From assembly GCA_046760705.1 (NCBI GenBank), contig JBHIER010000101.1, positions 1 to 9,274 of the forward strand: 9,274 nt of DNA, given 5' to 3'. Position numbers and translations under genes: made by a program. Below, one piece after another: positions 1 to 6,137 of this stretch (positions are counted from its first letter, which is position 1; each line of letters begins with the position of its first letter). Below the pieces are notes generated by a model. It was not told where the DNA came from, did no database searches, and saw only the letters and a program-made list of their open reading frames with translations. This DNA comes from JBHIER01 sp046760705 [NCBI: bacterium]. GTDB lineage: Bacteria > JBHIER01 > G020348925.

Positions 1-1
1 T

Positions 2-58
2 GCGATATGGACGGACACCACCGTCACTAAGAAATACTGGGCTGTGAGTCGCCCCTAA
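2..58 (+). CDS. 3' end of an unidentified ORF (partial, runs in from left edge)
   Basis: One plus-strand frame is open from the window edge to a TAA at 56-58, giving 18 residues that end in KKYWAVSRP. The other two plus frames close at 28-30 and 43-45. The stop codon lies inside the first core box (CCCTAAC) of the attC-like element. Stops in that position are common for genes carried in integron cassettes, whose 3' ends run into their own attC. The fragment is too short to assign a family. It may be the tail of the preceding cassette gene or simply a chance open frame. Confidence 0.3.
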   Translation, partial: AIWTDTTVTKKYWAVSRP

Positions 59-122
59 CATCCGCTGCCGCCGACCCGCCTCCGCTGGCGCTCCGGCGGG
101 CGGCTGAGCTTTATCGTTATGT
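53..122 (+). other. attC-like integron recombination site
   Basis: This is a 70-bp imperfect inverted repeat with attC layout. The outer boxes are CCCTAAC (53-59) and GTTATGT (116-122), matching the RYYYAAC/GTTRRRY simple-site pattern at the AAC/GTT cores although not at every flanking base. Inside them, GCT (64-66) pairs with AGC (107-109). An unpaired spacer follows on each side (67-69 and 105-106). GCCG (70-73) pairs with CGGC (101-104), A74 is left unpaired, and CCCGCC (75-80) pairs with GGCGGG (95-100) around a terminal loop at 81-94. An extra unpaired base on the 5' arm and short unpaired central spacers are hallmarks of the single-stranded attC hairpin used by IntI. No integrase gene is in view, so this may be one site of a larger array or a solitary site. 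Dispersed GC-rich repeats of similar look are the main alternative. Confidence 0.62.
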
Positions 123-143
123 GTATGGAGAAGAAAGGAGATT

Positions 144-628
144 ATGGAAAAGTTAACATTTATTGAAGTAGCAAAGCGGGTTCTTGAAGAAGAAAAGAAA
201 GCATGTATTCAACTGACATTTGGGAGATTGCTAAAAGAAAAGGATATGACAAACTCTTGCGTAGTCACGGAAAGACACCTTGGGCAACATTGGGAGCATC
301 GGAACAAGGCCAAAACTTTTCCATCTGAGAAGACTCGTGAGCAACAATGAATTCCAGTTGATTGAACAGGCACAGGTCAAAACGGTAATTCTTCCCAAGA
401 AACCTGAATATTTAGAAAGAGACCTTCATCCATTTTTGTCAATATTACGCAAATTACTATCTCAAGGCATACACAAAAACAATTCACCACACAAAATCTG
501 GAAAAAAAGAATTCGGTGAATGGATTCATCCAGACATGGTGGCTGGCTATTTCGCTGTTGAGGACTGGAAACCAGAAGTTGTCGAGTTTGGATCAACAAT
601 TGGTCCATTTTGTCAAACAAAAGGGTGA
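144..628 (+). pseudogene. Decayed HARE-HTH / HrgA-like (COG2958) protein gene
   Basis: The ATG at 144 is preceded by AAAGGAG (134-140). The first ~19 codons, MEKLTFIEVAKRVLEEEKK, are the start of a HARE-HTH (HB1/ASXL/restriction endonuclease HTH) domain. The frame then breaks near 200, where a base appears to be missing. The next frame, from about 203, reads TDIWEIAKRKGYDKLLRSHG and then KTPWATLGAS. A second break near 290-300 seems to have lost part of the domain, and another frame reads IGTRPKLFHLRRLVSNNEF through YLERDLHPFLS. A third break, apparently one extra A near 441, returns to the second frame, which reads YYANYYLKAYTKT, GKKEFGEWIHPDMV and DWKPEVVEFGSTIG before TGA at 626-628. The ERDLHPFL...HPDMV...DWKPEVVEF run is typical, from memory, of the COG2958/HrgA group linked to restriction-modification loci. 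The C-terminal part is missing. The patch is much more AT-rich than the operon beside it, which suggests transfer. The gene is clearly non-functional as it stands. Confidence 0.75.
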
Positions 629-677
629 CCGTGAAAGTTGGCAAATCGGCCCTGGATGGGACCACCTCTCCAGACGA

Positions 678-1727
678 TCAGCGACCTCCGTTCGCCCTTT
701 TCACCCTGCGCTTGGCCCGGGCATGCTCCTCGAGGGTTCGGCTGAAGATGTGGTGTCCGTTGCCTGCGGAGACGAAATAGAGGTAGTCGACGTCGGCCGG
801 ATAGAGGGCGGCCTCAATCGACGCTTTGCCAGGACTGCATATCGGCGCTGGAGGCAAACCGGTATGTAAGTAAGTGTTATAGGGGGACTGAACCTGCAAA
901 TCCTCCTCCGATAACCTCGGCTTGTGAACACCCAGGGCATACTCCACCGTGGCACATGACTCCAGGGCTCGCCCGAGCTTGAGTCTGTTGTGAAAAACAG
1001 CCGAAATGGCGGGCCGCTCCTCAGCCACCTTGACCTCCTTCTCGATGATAGAGGCCAAGGTGAGAATCTCTTGGAGGGAAAAGCCCAGCTCCTGGGCCCG
1101 CATTTCACAGCTCTTATCGTAGACCCTCTTAAAGGTCCCGACCATTTGGCGGATGAGCTCGGCAGCATCCATCTCCCAGTGGACGGTGTACGTGCTGGGG
1201 AAGAGATACCCCTCCAAACTCTCGGCTTCGATACCCAGGGAGCTGATGAAGGGTGTGTCGTTCACCAGATGGATGAACTTCTGCGAATCGACGGCCGCCT
1301 CGGTCTGCAACCTGTGGGCCACCCCGTGGACGGTCAGCCCTTCGGGGATGGTCACCCGTTCGTATTGGATCTCTCCCCTGGTCAGCCGCTTCAGGACTGA
1401 GAAGAGGGAATTTTGTGCCGGAAAGGAGTACCGGCCGGCCTGAAGGCTTCCCTCCTTGCCCCACAGTTTGGCTGCCAGGACGAATTGGGGGACACCGGAG
1501 ATGATCCCCTTCTCCTTCAACGTACGACCTATGCTGCGAACGGTCATCCCCTTCAGAATGGTCACCGTCTTGGAGGAGAAGTTGGGGCCGGGAAGAGACT
1601 GAGGAACATAAAATGTGAAGAGAGACAGAACCAGGATTGTGAGAAGCAGCAGAAGAACGGCCTCACGAAGATGGGATCGGGCACTCCTCACCGAAGAGGC
1701 GTTCCGAATAGGATTTCGTCGAACCAT
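678..1727 (-). CDS. mltG: Endolytic murein transglycosylase MltG (YceG-like)
   Basis: MltG cleaves nascent peptidoglycan glycan strands in the periplasmic leaflet and sets their length, working beside the synthases. This copy is 349 aa, a normal size. A basic cytoplasmic N-terminus is followed by one transmembrane helix at about residues 23-42. A LysM-like region lies near 53-115 (VTILKGMTVRSIGRTLKEKG, then LQAGRYSF), and the YceG catalytic domain fills the rest. Visible family motifs are EGYLFPSTY (172-180), LASIIEKE (224-231), in which Glu229 corresponds to the catalytic glutamate, SPYNTY (281-286) and GLPPAPICSPG (290-300). The ATG overlaps the ruvX stop by one base (TGATG), so translation is probably coupled. 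It is the last gene of the glmM operon. The decayed cassette gene converges on its 3' end, about 50 bp away. Confidence 0.96.
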   Translation of the reverse strand: MVRRNPIRNASSVRSARSHLREAVLLLLLTILVLSLFTFYVPQSLPGPNFSSKTVTILKGMTVRSIGRTLKEKGIISGVPQFVLAAKLWGKEGSLQAGRYSFPAQNSLFSVLKRLTRGEIQYERVTIPEGLTVHGVAHRLQTEAAVDSQKFIHLVNDTPFISSLGIEAESLEGYLFPSTYTVHWEMDAAELIRQMVGTFKRVYDKSCEMRAQELGFSLQEILTLASIIEKEVKVAEERPAISAVFHNRLKLGRALESCATVEYALGVHKPRLSEEDLQVQSPYNTYLHTGLPPAPICSPGKASIEAALYPADVDYLYFVSAGNGHHIFSRTLEEHARAKRRVKRANGGR

Positions 1728-2317
1728 CAGTCATCTTTGTGGACACAATCCAAATAATTTTGCAAGATCAGGGCAGCGGCGATGCGGTCGAGCTTCCCTT
1801 TGGCTCTTTTTGCTTTCCGACCCATTTCGTGCATGGTCCGGTAGGCCGCAGAGGTGGTCATCCGCTCGTCCCAGGCCACCACCGGCAGTCGAAGACGGGT
1901 CTTCAACCGTTCGATAAACCGGGTGACCTCCTGAGCCTTTTCACCGCAGGTCCCATCCAGGCTCAACGGCAGACCGACGACGATCTTTTCCACACCGTAC
2001 TCATCGATCAATTCTCCCAGTTGGGCCAACAACCCCTCGTCGCTGGTCCGATGGATCGTCTCTATCCCTTGAGCAGTGATGCCGAGGGGATCGCTCACGG
2101 CCAGCCCGACCCTTCTTCCCCCGTAATCGATACCCAGGATGCGGCCTTTCGCCTTCTCTCCCTGGCCGGTCAGCTCTTCACTCACCATCTCTTGGGCTCT
2201 CTCCCTCTCCACCGACCTCCGGTAGACTTTGCTGCTCTCCGCCACCCGGGTGGCAGGATTGATCCTCCACGTACGCCGGCTCTTCGGTTTTTCAATCCGA
2301 ATCGTTCGCCTGGCCAT
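1727..2317 (-). CDS. ruvX: RuvX/YqgF-family pre-16S rRNA nuclease with N-terminal extension
   Basis: The YqgF/RuvX family has an RNase H-like fold. Members are implicated in 5' maturation of 16S rRNA and, in some bacteria, in Holliday-junction resolution. From the ATG at 2317 the protein is 196 aa, against about 140 for the family. The nuclease domain starts near residue 58: GRILGIDYGGRRVGLAVSD carries the first catalytic Asp (residue 64), then come VVGLPLSLDG (113-122), DERMTT (150-155, acidic residue in DER) and KLDRIAAALILQNYLD (175-190, last catalytic Asp). The first ~57 residues are very basic (RRTWRINPATRV, then SKVYRRS) and are not part of the usual fold. The ATG at 2317 is preferred because GGAG lies 5 nt upstream and it begins 2 nt after the glmS stop. 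A GTG at 2323 overlapping that stop, and an internal ATG at 2188 giving a shorter protein, are alternatives. Confidence 0.93.
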   Translation of the reverse strand: MARRTIRIEKPKSRRTWRINPATRVAESSKVYRRSVERERAQEMVSEELTGQGEKAKGRILGIDYGGRRVGLAVSDPLGITAQGIETIHRTSDEGLLAQLGELIDEYGVEKIVVGLPLSLDGTCGEKAQEVTRFIERLKTRLRLPVVAWDERMTTSAAYRTMHEMGRKAKRAKGKLDRIAAALILQNYLDCVHKDD

Positions 2318-2319
2318 GA

Positions 2320-4146
2320 TCACTCCACGGTCACGCTTTTGGCTAAGTTCCTGGGCTGATCGACGTCGCAGCCTCGCAGCACGGCCATATGGTAGGCCAG
2401 AAGTTGGAGAGGGATGACAGCAAGGATCGGTGTGAGCAGATCCAGCGTCCTCGGAATGTAGATCACATCATCGACTTTCTGTTCAATCTCCTCGTCCCCA
2501 GCGTTGGCGATGGCGATCACCGCTCCCCTTCGGGCCTTCACTTCAGCGATGTTGCTCATCACCTTTTCGCGAACGCTGTCCAGGGTGGCCACAAAGACGA
2601 CAGGCATATTCTCGTCGATGAGGGCGATGGGCCCGTGCTTCATCTCGGCCGCAGGATAGCCCTCGGCGTGGATGTACGAGATCTCTTTCAACTTCAAAGC
2701 CCCCTCTAAAGCTACGGGGAAATTGTAACCCCGGCCCAGATAGAGGAAGTTGTTCTGACGATAGAACCGCCGGGCAATCTCTTTGATCTGTTCCCCTCGA
2801 TCCAGAATAGTGTGCACCTGATCCGGAATGGCCTTGAGACCACCGATGATCTTCCTCCCTTGATCGACGGACAAACCTCGCATCCGGCCCAAAAGGATGG
2901 TGAAGAGGGCCAGGGCGGTCACCTGTGAAGTGAAGGCCTTCGTCGAGGCCACGCCGATCTCGGGGCCGGCGTGAATGTAAACACCCCCGTCGCACTCTCT
3001 GGCAATGGTACTTCCGACCACATTGATGATCCCCAAAGCCTTGGCCCCCTGCCGTTGGGCCTCCTTCATGGCCGCCAAGGTGTCGGCCGTCTCCCCCGAC
3101 TGACTGATAGCCACCACCAGAGTGCCATCTTCTACAACCGGTTTCCGATATCGAAACTCCGAGGCATACTCCACCTCAACGGGAATGCGAGCATACTCCT
3201 CGATCATATATTCACCGATCAGGGCCGCATGCCAGGAGGTGCCGCAGGCTGTGATGATAACATTCTTTACCCGCTCCAACTCATCTTTGAAGGGGAGCAA
3301 ACCTCCGAAGCGGACATCGCCCTCGTTCTCTCTGAGCCGTCCTCGCATCGCATTCTGAATAGTGACCGGCTGTTCACAGATTTCCTTGAGCATAAAGTGA
3401 GGAAACCCGCCCTTCTCGATGGTATCGATGTCCCACAGAATCTCTTCAACCTCAGGGGTGACCGGTTCCTCATCGATGGTCATTGTGGTGAGCCTGTCCC
3501 GGCCCAGCACAGAAATCTCCTTATCTTTCAAGTAGATGACCTGCCGGGTGTGGTCGACAATGGCTGACGCATCGGAGGCGACGATATATTCCCCATTCCC
3601 GACGCCGATGACCAGCGGGCTCCCATTGCGGGCCACGACCAGTTTGGCCGGATCATCCGAGCTGATGACAGCCAACCCATACGCACCGACCACACTTTTC
3701 AGTGCCTTCTGCACCGCTCTGGCCAGATCGCCTTCAAAATAGTGCTCGATCAAATGGGCCAACACCTCGGTATCGGTGTCGGTTCGAAAGGTGTGGCCGC
3801 GGTTGATGAGGGTCTCGCGCAATTCGCTGTAATTCTCGATGATGCCGTTATGGACCAGGGCGATCTTCGATGTGCAATCCAGATGGGGGTGGGCATTGAG
3901 GGACGAGGGCACCCCGTGAGTGGCCCACCGGGTGTGGGCGATGCCGATGGTGCTGGACATTGGATTCCCCTTCACCATCTCCTCCAGAGCGGCGATCTTC
4001 CCCTTCGTCTTCTGACACTGCACCCCATCCCTATTCACCACCGCAATACCGGCGGAATCATAACCCCTGTATTCCAGGCGCTTGAGCCCCTCCATCAGAA
4101 TGGGGACCGCATCCCGCGGTCCAATATATCCGACAATACCACACAT
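2320..4146 (-). CDS. glmS: Glutamine-fructose-6-phosphate aminotransferase (isomerizing)
   Basis: GlmS makes glucosamine-6-phosphate from fructose-6-phosphate and glutamine, the first committed step to UDP-GlcNAc. The ATG at 4146 is chosen because it yields the mature-type start MCGIVGYIG, with Cys2 the N-terminal nucleophile. It has GGAGG 5 nt upstream, and an in-frame extension to 4221 would bury that Cys. The product is 608 aa, the usual length. The class II glutamine amidotransferase domain comes first (HTRWATHG, HNGIIENY, TDTEVLAHL). Two SIS sugar-isomerase domains follow: the first includes CGTSWHAALIGEYMIEE and SQSGETADTL, and the second LGRGYNFPVALEGALKLKE and AEMKHGPIALI. The C-terminus ends in the conserved DQPRNLAKSVTVE. 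It lies 29 bp after glmM and its stop nearly touches the ruvX start. There is no room for a glmS ribozyme in the 29-bp leader. Confidence 0.98.
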   Translation of the reverse strand: MCGIVGYIGPRDAVPILMEGLKRLEYRGYDSAGIAVVNRDGVQCQKTKGKIAALEEMVKGNPMSSTIGIAHTRWATHGVPSSLNAHPHLDCTSKIALVHNGIIENYSELRETLINRGHTFRTDTDTEVLAHLIEHYFEGDLARAVQKALKSVVGAYGLAVISSDDPAKLVVARNGSPLVIGVGNGEYIVASDASAIVDHTRQVIYLKDKEISVLGRDRLTTMTIDEEPVTPEVEEILWDIDTIEKGGFPHFMLKEICEQPVTIQNAMRGRLRENEGDVRFGGLLPFKDELERVKNVIITACGTSWHAALIGEYMIEEYARIPVEVEYASEFRYRKPVVEDGTLVVAISQSGETADTLAAMKEAQRQGAKALGIINVVGSTIARECDGGVYIHAGPEIGVASTKAFTSQVTALALFTILLGRMRGLSVDQGRKIIGGLKAIPDQVHTILDRGEQIKEIARRFYRQNNFLYLGRGYNFPVALEGALKLKEISYIHAEGYPAAEMKHGPIALIDENMPVVFVATLDSVREKVMSNIAEVKARRGAVIAIANAGDEEIEQKVDDVIYIPRTLDLLTPILAVIPLQLLAYHMAVLRGCDVDQPRNLAKSVTVE

Positions 4147-4175
4147 TGCTACCTCCGCAAAATTTAGCCGGGAAC

Positions 4176-5528
4176 TCAGCTCTCCATCAGACCCTCTATG
4201 GTTCGAAGGGTTTGATCGCAAAGATCGATCGCCTCCACCTGGCTTGGAGCCTCAGCGATCACCCTGACCGTCGGTTCGGTGTTGGACCTTCGGATGTGCA
4301 CCCAGCGGTCGGGCCAATCGATCTTCACCCCATCGCTGAGATCGGGCGATTGTTTTGCGTAGTGGTCGGCGATCACCTTCATGGCAGTAGCCGGGTCCAC
4401 ACCGGCCGGCTCATACCTTCTCTTGACAATGCAATATTGGGGAATGGCGCCGACCAATTCGGAGATAGTCGTGCCCCCTTCTGCCAGGGCCTGCAGAACC
4501 AGGGCCATGCCTACCAGGGCATCCCGGCCGTAGTGGGCCTCAGGCAAAATCACCCCCCCGTTGCCTTCGCCTCCGACGACGCTCCTCACCTCCTGCATCC
4601 GTTTGGCCACGTTGATCTCCCCTACTGGGGTCCGCCAAACGGGCACGCCGGCCTCGGAACCGATGTGGTCGATCATCCGCGAGGTGGAGAGATTAACTAC
4701 CACAGGTCCGCTCTTTCTCGATAGCACAAACTTGGTGGAGATGGCCAGGGTATACTCCTCACCCAAGGCCTGCCCCTCGTCGGAGACGATACTGAGGCGA
4801 TCCCCATCGGGGTCCACGGCGAACCCCACATCTGCCCTGGTGTCGGTCACCGCCCCGCAGAGATCGCCCAAATTGGCCGGGACAGGCTCAGGGTCGTGGG
4901 GGAAGAGGCCGGTCGGTTGGCAGTGAAGTTCGACAACCTCGCAGCCCAACCGCCGCAGAAGTCGAGGCCCAACCTCACTCACAGCTCCGTTACAGCAATC
5001 GATGGCCACTCTCAAACCCTTTCGTCCAATTTTGGCCGCATCAACACACTCCAGTTGGAGAATCCTCTCAATGTGTCTCTCCAGGGCATCTCTTCGAAGG
5101 GTGACCGTGCCCAACTTCTCCCAGCTCGCATAGTCAATGGCTCTCCTCTCATATAGAGCTAACAGCTCTTCCCCCTGTATGCCATCGAGGAAGAGCCCAT
5201 CGGGCCCGATAAACTTCAGACCATTCCACTCCGCAGGGTTATGGCTGGCGGTGATGGCCACACCCCCAGCGTTCCCTTCGGCCATCAACTGCACAGTGGG
5301 CGTCGGGCATATCCCCAGATCAACGGCGTCGCAGCCTGCTGACAGGAGGCCTGAGAGGGCCGCATGGCGGATGCACTCTCCGGACACCCTCGAATCCCGT
5401 CCGATGGCCACCTCTCCTCGTCCGACCAAGGTCCCGAAGGCGGCAGCAAACCGGGAGACAACCTCGGGAGTGAGGCCGTCGCCGACAATCCCCCGAACAC
5501 CAGAAACGCTGATCATCAATGATCTCAT
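4176..5528 (-). CDS. glmM: Phosphoglucosamine mutase, archaeal-like PMM/PGM subtype
   Basis: This is an alpha-D-phosphohexomutase, expected to interconvert GlcN-6-P and GlcN-1-P on the way to UDP-GlcNAc. In the 450-aa numbering from the ATG at 5528, domain 1 holds the phosphoserine loop TASHNPAEWNGLK (active Ser95). The Mg2+ loop is DPDGDRL (Asp239, 241, 243). The sugar-binding loop is GEGNGG (320-325), and the C-terminal phosphate-binding loop is RRSNTEPTVRV (413-423). The sugar loop is of the GE(x)NGG type seen in archaeal GlmM-like enzymes rather than the GEQSGH of classical bacterial GlmM. The adjacency to glmS supports the GlcN-P assignment over phosphomannomutase or phosphoglucomutase. 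The start is uncertain: a TTG at 5543, the ATG at 5528 and an ATG at 5516 are all in frame, and none has a strong ribosome site (a weak GGGA lies about 9 nt before 5528). It is the first gene of the operon. Confidence 0.9.
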   Translation of the reverse strand: MRSLMISVSGVRGIVGDGLTPEVVSRFAAAFGTLVGRGEVAIGRDSRVSGECIRHAALSGLLSAGCDAVDLGICPTPTVQLMAEGNAGGVAITASHNPAEWNGLKFIGPDGLFLDGIQGEELLALYERRAIDYASWEKLGTVTLRRDALERHIERILQLECVDAAKIGRKGLRVAIDCCNGAVSEVGPRLLRRLGCEVVELHCQPTGLFPHDPEPVPANLGDLCGAVTDTRADVGFAVDPDGDRLSIVSDEGQALGEEYTLAISTKFVLSRKSGPVVVNLSTSRMIDHIGSEAGVPVWRTPVGEINVAKRMQEVRSVVGGEGNGGVILPEAHYGRDALVGMALVLQALAEGGTTISELVGAIPQYCIVKRRYEPAGVDPATAMKVIADHYAKQSPDLSDGVKIDWPDRWVHIRRSNTEPTVRVIAEAPSQVEAIDLCDQTLRTIEGLMES

Positions 5529-5564
5529 CGCCGTCAATCCCAAGAAAATCTAATCAGAAATAAA

Positions 5565-5591
5565 GTTATACGTCCTATCAATCCTTGTCAA
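5565..5591 (-). promoter_or_regulatory. Sigma70-type promoter of glmM-glmS-ruvX-mltG
   Basis: On the minus strand, TTGACA (5586-5591) and TATAAC (5565-5570) are separated by 15 bp. The -35 box is perfect and the -10 box matches 5 of 6 bases. The spacer is shorter than the usual 17, which would lower strength or call for an activator. The boxes end about 37 bp before the chosen glmM start and no other gene start lies between, so this is the natural operon promoter. Confidence 0.6.
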
Positions 5592-5592
5592 G

Positions 5593-5614
5593 CACTCTTT
5601 TAAAAAAGAGAGCG
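5593..5614. repeat. AT-rich palindrome next to the glmM promoter
   Basis: CTCTTTT (5595-5601) and AAAAGAG (5604-5610) form a perfect 7-bp inverted repeat around AA. After one mismatched base on each side, it is extended by GC/GC (5593-5602 against 5603-5612, approximately). It sits immediately upstream of the -35 box and downstream of the VanZ gene. It could act as an operator or as a weak end signal for the upstream transcript, but no T-run follows it in the minus direction. Confidence 0.35.
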
Positions 5615-5638
5615 TTGGTTGAAACGGGATCCATACCC

Positions 5639-6037
5639 TTAAGGGGGGACTGAGGGCCTTCTGCGCCTCAGCACGTGCCAGAGGAGAAGGGCCGTACAGA
5701 CTCCCAGGATATCGGCCAGAACGTCGAAAGGATCCGCCGCCCTCCCTGGAACGAACGATTGATATGTCTCGTCCAGAAGGCCATAGAGAGCGCCTACGGC
5801 CAGGACAACCAGTATCCTCTTCTTCGTCAACCTCACCCCAGAAGGGGCAAGGGCGGATGCAAGGAGATACCCGAAGACGCCGAACTCGATGAAATGGACT
5901 GTCTTATCGGTGAGTTTGAACTCGGCCCCGGGAGCGGAGAGATCCGGAATGGAAGAGACAGCAAAAATGAGCAGAGCCCAAAGGATGACGGGCCCATAGC
6001 GGGTGACGGCGATCGGGTTGTCGAGTCGTCTGTTCAT
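5639..6037 (-). CDS. VanZ-family membrane protein
   Basis: This is a small integral membrane protein of 132 aa, typical of stand-alone VanZ-like proteins. The family is named for teicoplanin-resistance VanZ, but most members have no known activity. Hydrophobic segments are visible at about residues 14-30 (ILWALLIFAVSS), 50-65 (FGVFGYLLASALA), 75-90 (ILVVLAVGALYGLL) and 105-125 (VLADILGVCTALLLWHVL). The family signature is clear: DKTVHFIEFGVFGYLL, then YGLLDETYQSFVPGRA followed by a D...DILG element. Charged residues close to membrane segments (D, H, E, then DE..Q..GR..D) are the conserved core. The ATG at 6037 fits the family start. An in-frame TTG at 6079 would add 14 residues unlike VanZ. 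Neither has a well-spaced ribosome site. It lies downstream of the EIIA gene but is separated from it by hairpins, so it may be only partly co-transcribed. Confidence 0.85.
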   Translation of the reverse strand: MNRRLDNPIAVTRYGPVILWALLIFAVSSIPDLSAPGAEFKLTDKTVHFIEFGVFGYLLASALAPSGVRLTKKRILVVLAVGALYGLLDETYQSFVPGRAADPFDVLADILGVCTALLLWHVLRRRRPSVPP

Positions 6038-6047
6038 CCTAAATTCG

Positions 6048-6065
6048 CCACAGAGACCACACAGA
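6048..6065. repeat. CCACAGAGAC-type purine-rich short repeat motif
   Basis: The 18 bases just upstream of the VanZ start read CCACAGAGACCACACAGA, two imperfect copies of a CCACAGAGA unit. From memory, strings of this kind recur as dispersed intergenic repeats in many environmental bacterial genomes. Only this single short instance is visible here. Confidence 0.25.
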
Positions 6066-6089
6066 TCGATAAAAAACAATATCTTATGA

Positions 6090-6112
6090 GACCCATACCC
6101 AAGGTATGGGTC
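6090..6112 (-). terminator. Strong hairpin downstream of the EIIA gene
   Basis: GACCCATACC (6090-6099) and GGTATGGGTC (6103-6112) form a perfect 10-bp stem with a 3-nt loop. In the minus direction, the sense of the EIIA gene, a T-rich run (GTTTTTTATC) begins about 12 nt past the stem rather than at once. It may therefore be a terminator, an attenuating hairpin or a 3'-end stabiliser. A second inverted repeat, AGCTCC (6115-6120) with GGAGCT (6134-6139), overlaps the EIIA stop codon. Confidence 0.5.
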
Positions 6113-6137
6113 AGAGCTCCATTACCCAAAAGAGGAG

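Noticed and set aside
516-869. Plus-strand ORF spanning the cassette relic and the end of mltG
   Set aside because: It uses the wrong frame through the HrgA-like region and then runs antisense through mltG; the conserved residues are in the other frame.
1739-2359. Plus-strand 206-residue ORF opposite ruvX
   Set aside because: It is antisense to a gene with clear RuvX motifs, its composition is proline/leucine/arginine-rich as expected of a shadow, and it has no recognisable family.
4147-4175. Possible glmS ribozyme/riboswitch
   Set aside because: The gap is only 29 bp, far too short for the ribozyme, and none of its pairing elements is visible.
4147-4221. Upstream extension of glmS to 4221
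   Set aside because: It would bury Cys2, which must be N-terminal for amidotransferase activity. The ATG at 4146 has a good ribosome site, and the extension overlaps the end of glmM.
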